Assembly (NCBI RefSeq): GCF_007991655.1 | Contig: NZ_BJYT01000007.1 | Location: forward strand, 124,001 to 188,000 | Source of the DNA: Segetibacter aerophilus | GTDB lineage: Bacteria > Bacteroidota > Bacteroidia > Chitinophagales > Chitinophagaceae | DNA: 64,000 nt | Reading direction: 5' to 3' | In this document: positions 36,145 through 44,039 of the stretch, in pieces | How the letters are laid out: each line of letters begins with the position of its first letter | Numbering within the stretch: the first letter of the stretch is position 1 | Notes under the pieces: generated by a model | Databases searched by the model: none | Told to the model about the DNA's origin: nothing | What the model saw: the letters and a program-made list of their open reading frames with translations, nothing else | Translations under genes and position numbers: made by a program

Positions 36145-37277
36145 GGCAGCGAGACAGGCTGCTTTATTTCGAAGGTCCTCTCGTAGATAGGCTTATCTGT
36201 TTTTACAGTCTTCACCTTTGTATCACGATCGAAGGGGCGGTTCAGGTTGTTTCCTGCAAGGTCTTCAAGAATTGATTGGACCACGAGCCGGTATTTGCCC
36301 GGCTTCCAATTGTCGACCGGCGTAAAAAGTATTTCTCTTTCCTGATTAGTTACCTCAATTCTACCTGCAACACCCGCATTATCTTCTTGTATAATTCTGA
36401 TAGTTTCATCCAGAAGAAATTTGTCCAACGGTTCACCAAAGGAAATTACCAGCGCAGCATTTGTTTTTGCAGAGGGTATTTTCAATTGCCAATCTTTCGG
36501 ATCAGGAGAAAGTTCATCTCTTGTACCAACCAAAAATTTCTTTGTGAATGGTTCCTTTAACGATAAACCGCGATTGTCCTTCCAATTGTTTGCAACCGCT
36601 AGAGTGTACTGTTTGCCTTTTTGTAGAGGGTTTCCTAATTTTTGGTTAGGAATTAAATCACGCTTTATTCGTCCCGGATCTAACCACATTGTTAGCACAG
36701 TCCGCTCCTTGTTCCAGAGTTCGGGTTGAAGATCTAAAAAAACGTTTTTTACGGTATCACTATTTTGATCCAATAAAGCCACGTGTTGTAAAGATTCTCC
36801 TTCGCGCATTGGGGTCGAAAAGCGGAGGTAAATCTTCAAAAGGTTTTCAGGCAAGGTATCTGAACTTGGGTAAACGTTAAGTACTACGGGGGCGTCTGCA
36901 GCATCTGCTAAAGGAACTTTTACAGTACCAATCACTTTGTTGTTAACAACAACTTCATACAACAATCCTCTTGTAAGGGAAACAAGCGGCGTAAAAATAA
37001 CGTGGCCATTTTTGCTGCTTAAATCGCCAAGCATTGCCTCCTCGCCTTTTGCAACCCGTACCTGCAACATCTTTCCATCCGCGCTTGCTCCGGCTGTCTC
37101 TAATAAATCTTCAGGTATAGCAATAGCTACCGCTTTGTCATTGCTCCAAACCAACGAGACTTTTTCCTGTTTATTTTGCTTGCAGGAGGCGAGAAAAGTG
37201 CACGCAAAAAAAATCAGGCTATACAAAAGGTATAACCTGATTATGAAGTATATAGAGAAATTACCAGTTCTTGTCAT
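36141..37277 (-). CDS. Exported lipoprotein with Ig-like repeats, function unknown
   Basis: Starting at ATG 37277 gives 378 residues with a lipoprotein signal ending FLASC (Cys32). An ATG nine codons upstream (37304) is possible. The mature part contains two or three beta-sandwich-like segments such as YPSSDTLPENLLKIYLRFSTPMREGE and GKYRLVVQSILEDLAGNN, the pattern of bacterial Ig-like (Big_5-type) domains. No enzyme motif is seen. It overlaps the 3' end of the upstream exported beta-rich protein by 17 bp, so the two are probably translated from one mRNA. Confidence 0.7.
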   Translation of the reverse strand: MTRTGNFSIYFIIRLYLLYSLIFFACTFLASCKQNKQEKVSLVWSNDKAVAIAIPEDLLETAGASADGKMLQVRVAKGEEAMLGDLSSKNGHVIFTPLVSLTRGLLYEVVVNNKVIGTVKVPLADAADAPVVLNVYPSSDTLPENLLKIYLRFSTPMREGESLQHVALLDQNSDTVKNVFLDLQPELWNKERTVLTMWLDPGRIKRDLIPNQKLGNPLQKGKQYTLAVANNWKDNRGLSLKEPFTKKFLVGTRDELSPDPKDWQLKIPSAKTNAALVISFGEPLDKFLLDETIRIIQEDNAGVAGRIEVTNQEREILFTPVDNWKPGKYRLVVQSILEDLAGNNLNRPFDRDTKVKTVKTDKPIYERTFEIKQPVSLP

Positions 37278-38358
37278 TGGCTGTCCATAAGTCAACATCA
37301 CCATTTGCTTTCTGCTGTAAAACTACCACTTGAGCGTCATCCAGCTTGTCCATTTGTAGTACCTTATTCATGTCTGGCATTAAGGTAAAGTTAACCCCTG
37401 CTGTGCCTTTCACCGGCTCGGTTAATGTTCCTTCAAATGAAGCAATATTCTTATAGTCTACTTTGGAAACGGATCGGGCAGTATTAGCCATTACCAGGAA
37501 TGACTCACTTCCTTTATTTAAAGAGATCATATCAATCGGTGTATTACCAGCGCCCATTTCAGCAACTGTTCTTCCTTTTACATGGGTACCAGGTTTCAAT
37601 TGGTCCATTGGAAACAGCACGAGAGGCGTGCATGTATAGCTGGCCACAAGGTATTTTTTACCATTCACTTCTGTTGTTGTGAAAGTTTTAATCGGTGCCG
37701 CTGTTTCATACCTTCCATGGGCAGCATGATAAATTTCTAAGGTGGCCTCATCTTGTTTATCGGTAAAAGGAAAAGAAATGCTTTTGAATGAAGAGCTGAA
37801 TTCATGGTTAGACAAACCGCTTACCAATAGTTTTCCATCTGCATATCCTAAATCAGAAATGGTTGATATTCTTAACGGTCTGCCACGTTGATCTTTTGCA
37901 TCTTCAGCAGGTGCGTTATTTAAAACAACCGAAGAGTAGTTGACGTCTTTCAATGAAAACGACGAAATCTGATCGCCGTTTACTTTTAGAAGTACAGGAG
38001 TACCATCAGCATGCTGCACAGAAAGGTATAAGGCTTTACTAACAGGATTAACGGCCATGTCTGTAATAGTAATGTTCGCGACTTCTGTACCAAGCGCCGC
38101 TGCAATTTTCTTATCGATGTTTTTCATCTCAACGGCGCCAGCTTTGTTCTTCTTTGCATCTTTTGTATTGATAGCAAATACACTGGCACTTTTAGAATCA
38201 CCAATAAACAAAATGCCATCGGGACCAAAAGCCAGCGAACTGATAGATTTAATTTCAGGAGTACCATTTACAAAACCGGTGGTCGTCGTTGGCTTTATTG
38301 CTGCGACAAAGAATATTCCTGCTATTCCGGCAACAAGAAAGGCGAGAGTTTTTTTCAT
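37261..38358 (-). CDS. Exported beta-propeller-like protein, function unknown
   Basis: The 365-residue product has an N-terminal signal (MKKTLAFLVAGIAGIFFVAA). Repeated strands such as ISSLAFGPDGILFIGDSKSASVFAI, ITDMAVNPVSKALYLSVQ and ISDLGYADGKLLVSG suggest an NHL/six-bladed propeller. No catalytic residues are recognised. It is first in a two-gene unit with the overlapping Ig-like lipoprotein, and the two may form a complex; this is inferred from context only. Confidence 0.68.
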   Translation of the reverse strand: MKKTLAFLVAGIAGIFFVAAIKPTTTTGFVNGTPEIKSISSLAFGPDGILFIGDSKSASVFAINTKDAKKNKAGAVEMKNIDKKIAAALGTEVANITITDMAVNPVSKALYLSVQHADGTPVLLKVNGDQISSFSLKDVNYSSVVLNNAPAEDAKDQRGRPLRISTISDLGYADGKLLVSGLSNHEFSSSFKSISFPFTDKQDEATLEIYHAAHGRYETAAPIKTFTTTEVNGKKYLVASYTCTPLVLFPMDQLKPGTHVKGRTVAEMGAGNTPIDMISLNKGSESFLVMANTARSVSKVDYKNIASFEGTLTEPVKGTAGVNFTLMPDMNKVLQMDKLDDAQVVVLQQKANGDVDLWTANDKNW

Positions 38359-38597
38359 GTGTATGTTGTTTTAATATGGAAAGGAAATGTGAGGACGGGT
38401 GTAATCAAATATAACATTTTTAGATTGTACTTGTTCTCTTCAGAAATTAAAATAGGTGAGGCCAATAAGATGGAGGGTTAAGGCCAAATGATTATGCAAA
38501 TGGATACGGATTTGAAAGACGGATAAACGAGGTTATAAAAGAAATATGTACTTTAGACTGCATCTTCCAGCAGCTTCATTACAATAAAAACTCTTGT

Positions 38598-39701
38598 ATG
38601 CAATCGGGCAAATTCTTTATCAGTTATTCCAGAAAAGACTCTGAATTTGTTAAAAGGCTGGCAATCGATCTTAAAAAAGCAGGCGAAGATGTGTGGCTCG
38701 ATCAACTCGATATTGCGCCAGGTGTGCCTTGGGATGAATGTATACAAAAGGCGTTAAGTGATGCCGAAGGAGTAATAGTTATTCTATCAGAAGCATTCGT
38801 AAAGTCGGCAAACGTAATGGACGAAGTTTCTTATGCGATGAGCAAAGGCAAAAGAATCTATCCATTAATGGTAGAAACGTGCCCTGTTCCCTTCAGGCTT
38901 GCCCGATTGCAATACATCGACTTCACCGGCGACTACGACTCTTCGTTCGAGCATTTGCTTAAAGCTATGAATGCTCCTGAGCCTTCAAATTTTCAGCCTT
39001 CAGCCGAACAAGTTGCCACAACTTCTGCGGAGCAGGAAAAAAAACGCCCTAAAAAATTGGGCAAAGCCCTGCCGGTTGTTTTCATCATTATAGCATTGTT
39101 AGTCGTATTTGCTTTATTTAAAAATAAGGGCACAAATGATCCTGAGGATGCGGTTGTAGAAACCAAACAGACTGAACAGTCAGCTGAAACAAACAATGAA
39201 ACAGCACTGGAGAGCAAAGGCAAAGATGAAGGCAGTTCTGCCACTAATTCAGAACCGGCTGTGGCGACAAAAACGGGGCGGATAAATCTGTTAGATAGTG
39301 AGAATGGAGGAGAACTACTGGTTGCTTCTAATGATAACTGGAAGTATTCGATCGACCACAACGAAGATGAAGTTACTATACATGTAGGTGAGGAAGCTGT
39401 ATATGGTTTTAAGAACGAGAGGGCGGCAACTTTTGATATGTTTACTATGCTGATCGCTCGTACAACCGAGTACAATGTAAAGGAATTTGAACTCTTGGTA
39501 GGTAACGATAAGCCATTGGGAACATTTGAATCAATAGGTAAATTTCAACCTCAAAATATCAAGCTCTTCAAAACCCCCTACCAGGAATTTAGCTTCCCTC
39601 CCGTGACAGCTAAGTACTTAAAAATAAAAATAATCAAAATTGCCGGTGAGGGATCCTCGGGCTACATTAGGGAAGTTCAGTTGTTCGGAAAAATAAAATA
39701 A
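38598..39701 (+). CDS. TIR domain - TM - discoidin-like membrane protein
   Basis: The 367-residue product starts with a TIR domain (residues about 5-125): KFFISYSRKD is the first box, WLDQLDIAPG the BB loop, and SANVMDEVSYA carries Glu76 at the place of the catalytic Glu of NAD-cleaving TIR enzymes. A basic linker leads to one TM segment at about 158-175 (ALPVVFIIIALLVVFALF), then an acidic Ser/Thr/Glu linker (180-230). A C-terminal beta-sandwich (about 230-367) resembles discoidin/F5-F8C-type domains (LKIKIIKIAGEG, YIREVQLFGKIK). The topology predicted is TIR inside, sensor outside. No partner gene is adjacent, so defence, signalling or NAD hydrolysis are all open. Confidence 0.8.
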   Translation: MQSGKFFISYSRKDSEFVKRLAIDLKKAGEDVWLDQLDIAPGVPWDECIQKALSDAEGVIVILSEAFVKSANVMDEVSYAMSKGKRIYPLMVETCPVPFRLARLQYIDFTGDYDSSFEHLLKAMNAPEPSNFQPSAEQVATTSAEQEKKRPKKLGKALPVVFIIIALLVVFALFKNKGTNDPEDAVVETKQTEQSAETNNETALESKGKDEGSSATNSEPAVATKTGRINLLDSENGGELLVASNDNWKYSIDHNEDEVTIHVGEEAVYGFKNERAATFDMFTMLIARTTEYNVKEFELLVGNDKPLGTFESIGKFQPQNIKLFKTPYQEFSFPPVTAKYLKIKIIKIAGEGSSGYIREVQLFGKIK

Positions 39702-39764
39702 AGCTTTGAACCTTTTTCGACCTGGTATTGAGAATTACACAAACGTACAAACGAACTTTGCCGC

Positions 39765-42737
39765 ATGTCTTTTCCATTTGATGATCTAGCTGAAAAAATT
39801 GAAGGCGAATTATACTTTGCAGGAACAGAGCGCGACAATGCTATGCGAATGGTTTATTCTACCGATGCTTCTGTTTACCAGGAAAAACCCATCGCTGTTT
39901 CATTGCCAAAAACCGTCGAAGACATTCAATTGCTAATACAATTTGCTAATGACCATGCCCTCACCATTATACCAAGAGCCGCGGGAACATCCCTCGCGGG
40001 ACAAGTTGTAGGCAATGGAATGGTGGTTGACATTTCAAAATATTTTACGGCAGTTTTAGAAATAAACCAAGACGAGAAATGGGTTCGCGTGCAACCGGGG
40101 GTGATACGGGATGATTTGAATGCAATGCTAAAACCAACCGGGCTAATGTTTGGCCCGGAAACTTCGACCTCTAACAGGGCTATGATCGGTGGAATGATCG
40201 GTAATAATTCAAGTGGGTTACATTCTATTATCTGGGGAGATACAAGGGCGAATTTGTTGGAAGTAAAGGCGTTTTTATCAGATGGCTCTGAGGTTGTTTT
40301 TAAAGATCTCACCAAAGAAGAATACCAGGATAAATGCAAGCTTCAATCGCTGGAAGGGGAGGTGTATAGATCGATCGAAAACATGATGCAGGACGATGAA
40401 AAGCAGCAAGCTATCCGCGAAGGTTTTCCAAAAGCATCTGTTAAGCGTCGAAATACGGGATATGCTTTGGACTCAATTCTCAGCATGTTTACTTCAGGTA
40501 GTTCTTTTAATATCAGCAAGCTTATCGCCGGGTCAGAAGGTACACTTTGTTTTATAACTGAGGCAAAGCTCCGGCTGCTTGATCTTCCACCAACTGAGAA
40601 AGGCGTAGTGGCGCTGCATACCAACACAATCAATGAGGCTCTAAGAGCTAACCTCGTAGCACTAAAACATGATTGCAGAGCCTCAGAGTTGGTGGACGAC
40701 ATTATACTTGAGTATACGAAAACAAATATTGACCAATCGAAAAACAGGTTTTTTGTTGAAGGCGAACCAAGGGCCATATTAATGGTGGAGTTTTTTGATA
40801 CAACAAAGCAAGGTTTACTTGCAAAAGCAAATGCATTAATAAAAGAGTTACAGCAGGAAGGTTTGGGATATGCGTGGCCACTCTTACTGGGCAATGATAC
40901 ATTGAGGGCCTGGGACCTGAGAAAAGCTGGTCTCGGATTACTCCGCAACGAACCCGGAGATGCACAGCCGGTTAACTTGATTGAGGACTGTGCGGTCGAT
41001 GTAGAAGATCTTCCCAATTACATAGCCGAAGTGGAGGCTTTACTGCAGAAGCACCAGGTTAAATACTCAATGTACGCGCATGCCGGTGCAGGGGAAATTC
41101 ACGTTGAACCCATGGTGAATTTAAAAACGACTGCAGGTAAGCATCTTTTCAGAACCATTTTAGAGGAAACGGCAATAATTGTAAAAAAGTACAACGGATC
41201 ATTGAGCGGTGAGCATGGAGACGGCCGTCTTCGTGGTGAGTTTATTTCGTTCATTATGGGTGAAAAAAACTTTGCGTTGTTTCATGAAATCAAGCAGTTA
41301 TTTGATCGGAAAGGAATATTCAATAGGGGCAAAATTGTTGAAACTCCGAAGATGAATGACTTTCTCCGTCACGAACAAGACAAGCCACGGAAGCATATTG
41401 AAACCACTTTTTCTTTTACCGCGCAGGAAAGCATTTTGCATTTGGCCGAGAAGTGCAGCGGCTCTGGTGATTGTCGCAAGACACAGGTAACAGGCGGTGT
41501 AATGTGTCCAAGTTATATGGCCACGCGTAGCGAGCGGGATACAACAAGAGCGAGGGCAAATATGCTCAGGCATTTTTACACCAACATCGAAACACACAAG
41601 CCAGGGGAGTTATACGCCGAAGTGCTGGATGTATTGGACTTGTGTATCTCGTGTAAGGGTTGTAAGTCTGAATGCCCTTCAAGTGTTGACATCACTAAGA
41701 TGAAAGCGGAGTTCCTGCAACAGTATTACGATCATAAAGGAGTGCCTACGAGATCTAAACTGGTAGCGAATTTTAGCAAACAAATGAAGCTCGCTTCTGT
41801 TGCACCCTGGGCTTACAACTCAGTATTTGGTACTGCCGCACTTAGGCGGCTGGCTAACAAAAGTGTAGGCTTTCATCCTGATAGAACAATGCCTTTGCTA
41901 GGTAAAACAACTTTGCTGAAGTGGTGGGAGAGAAGAAGTAAGAAGATGACGGATGGCAGTTCGAAGATATCAGCCGGGAAAAATTCGGTACAAGTCAATA
42001 ATGCGCGGTCATCAAAAGTTTATTTATTCTGCGATGAGTTTACCAATTACAATGATGTAGAAATCGGGCAAAAGCTAATAGGGCTGCTGGAGGTTTTAGG
42101 TTATGAAGTAATCATACCAAAACATGTTGAGAGTGGTAGAACTTATTTGTCAAAAGGTTTGGTAAGAGAGGCAAAGAAAATTGCAGTTGCCAATGTAAAT
42201 CTGCTAAAAGATGTTGTAACCGATGACATTCCAATTATAGGCATTGAGCCTTCGGCAATACTAACCCTGCGCGATGAGTACATCGACCTTGTACCTGAAG
42301 ATCAAAAAGAGCAGGCTAAGTATTTAGCAAAAAATACTTTCCTCTTTGACGAATGGTTTGCCAGGGAAATGCTGAGAGGAAATATCACCAAGGATTCTTT
42401 TACGGCCGAAGCAAAACAAATGTTGCTGCATGGTCATTGTCACCAGAAGGTGTTGTCCTCTACTCAGTATACTTTGAAGTGTCTCTCGTTACCCGAGAAT
42501 TATACCGTGTCTGAAATACCTTCCGGTTGTTGCGGTATGGCCGGCTCTTTCGGGTATGAAGAAGAGCACTATGACGTAAGCATGAAAATTGGAGAATTAG
42601 TTTTGTTTCCTGCGGTAAGAAATCAACCTCAAACTGTTATCGCTGCAACGGGCACCAGCTGCCGCCACCAGATTAAAGACGGCACGGGGAGAATTGCGAA
42701 ACATCCGATCGAAATTTTGTATGAAGCGTTGAAATAA
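39765..42737 (+). CDS. FAD-linked oxidase fused to Fe-S subunit (GlcD-GlcF/YdiJ-type)
   Basis: The 990-residue fusion has an N-terminal FAD-binding PCMH domain (IIPRAAGTSLAGQVVGNGMVVDIS, about residues 65-90), then the FAD oxidase C-terminal domain with SLSGEHGDGRLRGEF near 485. Two ferredoxin-type clusters follow (CSGSGDC and CISCKGCKSECP), then two cysteine-rich CCG half-domains (HGHCHQKV and PSGCCGMAGSFG). The order matches D-lactate/2-hydroxyglutarate/glycolate dehydrogenases of the YdiJ type. It probably oxidises a 2-hydroxy acid at the membrane and reduces quinone. It is monocistronic; a paired inverted-repeat region follows the stop. Confidence 0.9.
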   Translation: MSFPFDDLAEKIEGELYFAGTERDNAMRMVYSTDASVYQEKPIAVSLPKTVEDIQLLIQFANDHALTIIPRAAGTSLAGQVVGNGMVVDISKYFTAVLEINQDEKWVRVQPGVIRDDLNAMLKPTGLMFGPETSTSNRAMIGGMIGNNSSGLHSIIWGDTRANLLEVKAFLSDGSEVVFKDLTKEEYQDKCKLQSLEGEVYRSIENMMQDDEKQQAIREGFPKASVKRRNTGYALDSILSMFTSGSSFNISKLIAGSEGTLCFITEAKLRLLDLPPTEKGVVALHTNTINEALRANLVALKHDCRASELVDDIILEYTKTNIDQSKNRFFVEGEPRAILMVEFFDTTKQGLLAKANALIKELQQEGLGYAWPLLLGNDTLRAWDLRKAGLGLLRNEPGDAQPVNLIEDCAVDVEDLPNYIAEVEALLQKHQVKYSMYAHAGAGEIHVEPMVNLKTTAGKHLFRTILEETAIIVKKYNGSLSGEHGDGRLRGEFISFIMGEKNFALFHEIKQLFDRKGIFNRGKIVETPKMNDFLRHEQDKPRKHIETTFSFTAQESILHLAEKCSGSGDCRKTQVTGGVMCPSYMATRSERDTTRARANMLRHFYTNIETHKPGELYAEVLDVLDLCISCKGCKSECPSSVDITKMKAEFLQQYYDHKGVPTRSKLVANFSKQMKLASVAPWAYNSVFGTAALRRLANKSVGFHPDRTMPLLGKTTLLKWWERRSKKMTDGSSKISAGKNSVQVNNARSSKVYLFCDEFTNYNDVEIGQKLIGLLEVLGYEVIIPKHVESGRTYLSKGLVREAKKIAVANVNLLKDVVTDDIPIIGIEPSAILTLRDEYIDLVPEDQKEQAKYLAKNTFLFDEWFAREMLRGNITKDSFTAEAKQMLLHGHCHQKVLSSTQYTLKCLSLPENYTVSEIPSGCCGMAGSFGYEEEHYDVSMKIGELVLFPAVRNQPQTVIAATGTSCRHQIKDGTGRIAKHPIEILYEALK

Positions 42738-42758
42738 GAATGGCCCTCTTTCCCCGCC

Positions 42759-42829
42759 GTTGTTGGTCGCCGTTCTCTCGAAGTTGTTAGTCGTCTGACC
42801 AACAACAAACGCCCATGTTGACCACCAAC
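42759..42829 (+). repeat. nested inverted repeats downstream of the oxidase gene
   Basis: GTTGTTGGTC (42759-42768) and GTTGTTAGTC (42783-42792) are forward copies. GACCAACAAC (42797-42806) and GACCACCAAC (42820-42829) are reverse copies. The inner pair makes a nine-of-ten hairpin with loop GTCT; the first copy is a perfect partner for the third, so alternative stems exist. It may act as a terminator or RNA stabiliser. Confidence 0.6.
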
Positions 42830-42893
42830 CCAGCAACTCGAACTCATGTCGTTCAAAAAACACTTTCAACTTCCGTCGAGCAGAGCTAAAAAA

Positions 42894-42940
42894 GTACAAG
42901 GGAGTGACACAACGATGTCAAATTCAAAGGTAAAGCCGGC
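42894..42940 (+). repeat. dispersed covarying repeat, copy 9
   Basis: GTACAAG, GGA, core GTGACAC (42904-42910), AACGATG, 17 bp, GCCGGC (42935-42940), then a seven-A run. It is the best example of the full bipartite form. Confidence 0.8.
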
Positions 42941-43009
42941 AAAAAAATTCCTACAATAAGCCAGAGCAATCAATAATACCAGTACAATAACCTTTTAAAA
43001 GTATCGGGG

Positions 43010-43039
43010 TTGACTTCAGCGCTGTTCTTCTAAGATTTG
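43010..43039 (+). promoter_or_regulatory. candidate Bacteroidota-type promoter
   Basis: TTG at 43010-43012 and TAAGATTTG at 43031-43039 are 18 bp apart, close to the phylum's -33 TTTG / -7 TAnnTTTG pattern with one extra base. It would drive the isomerase gene at 43103. Confidence 0.3.
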
Positions 43040-43102
43040 TGCTATATTGAAAAACGTTTAATAAATGTCTTTACTACTCCGCAAACAACCTGTAACGATG
43101 CT

Positions 43103-43981
43103 ATGCTAACCCGCCGAAAATTGCTTAGCAATACTGCCTTACTTTCTGCATTGGCTCCTTTCGCTGGTGTAAGCGATTTGTTTGCTGGGGCCCGAAAACA
43201 AAAATTCAACATTGGGGCTTGTGATTGGTCGATAGGTAAGAACAGTGATGTAGGTGCTTTTGATGTGGCCAAACAAATAGGACTGGATGGTATTATGGTA
43301 AACATGGGATCGGAAAAAAACAACCTACATCTCCGCGATAAATTTTTACAGCAAGACTACCTGCTGGCCTCAAAAAGAACAGGTGTAAAGATTTCGAGCC
43401 TTGCCATCGGAGAGCTGAATAATGTGCCATATAAATCTGATCCTCGTACTGAGGAATGGGTATGGGATACGATTGACGTTGCGAAGAACCTCGGGGTCAC
43501 TGTTATTCTTCTGGCGTTCTTTGATAAGAATGATTTAAGGAATGATGAAGCGGGAAAAAAGGAAGTGATACGCAGGCTAAAGCGGGCTGCACCGAAAGCA
43601 GAAAAACAGGGTATTATACTAGGAGTTGAATCTTATTTAAATGCAAGAGAGCACCTCGACATTATAGAGCAAGTGGGCTCAAAAAATGTAAAAGCTTACG
43701 TTGATTTTCGCAATACAGCTGATGCAGGATATGATGTATTGAAAGAAGTGAAACAGTTGGGCAGGGATAACATTTGCGAACTTCACATGAAAGAGAACGG
43801 GTTTCTATTGGGGCAGGGAAGTTTGCCGTGGCAACAGATCAGGGATCTTGTTTACGAAATGAATTACTACGGAGACGGTTGGATGCAGATCGAAGGAGCC
43901 ATACCCAAAAATGCCGACATGTTGGACAGTTACAAACATAACCTTCAATTTTTACGGCAGCTTTTTAATAAAAAGATATAA
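43103..43981 (+). CDS. Exported sugar phosphate isomerase/epimerase-like TIM barrel
   Basis: Starting at ATG 43103 gives 292 residues beginning MLTRRKLLSNTALLSALAPF, a twin-arginine-like export signal; the 22 upstream in-frame codons are not convincing. The AP endonuclease 2-like barrel shows DWSIG, LGVESYLNAREHLDII, KAYVDFRN and ICELHMKENG, with Glu, Asp and His metal-ligand candidates. Substrate is unknown. The haem dehydrogenase-type gene follows 58 bp downstream in the same direction, a pairing common in Bacteroidota and Planctomycetota sugar-oxidation clusters. Confidence 0.85.
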   Translation: MLTRRKLLSNTALLSALAPFAGVSDLFAGARKQKFNIGACDWSIGKNSDVGAFDVAKQIGLDGIMVNMGSEKNNLHLRDKFLQQDYLLASKRTGVKISSLAIGELNNVPYKSDPRTEEWVWDTIDVAKNLGVTVILLAFFDKNDLRNDEAGKKEVIRRLKRAAPKAEKQGIILGVESYLNAREHLDIIEQVGSKNVKAYVDFRNTADAGYDVLKEVKQLGRDNICELHMKENGFLLGQGSLPWQQIRDLVYEMNYYGDGWMQIEGAIPKNADMLDSYKHNLQFLRQLFNKKI

Positions 43982-44039
43982 CGCTATGTGCATTGTTTAG
44001 GATGTTGCCACGACTATCATTATTACAACGAATTGCCAC

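Noticed and set aside
40343-41017. Long antisense open frame inside the FAD/Fe-S oxidase gene
   Set aside because: It mirrors conserved oxidase coding sequence and has no recognisable motif.
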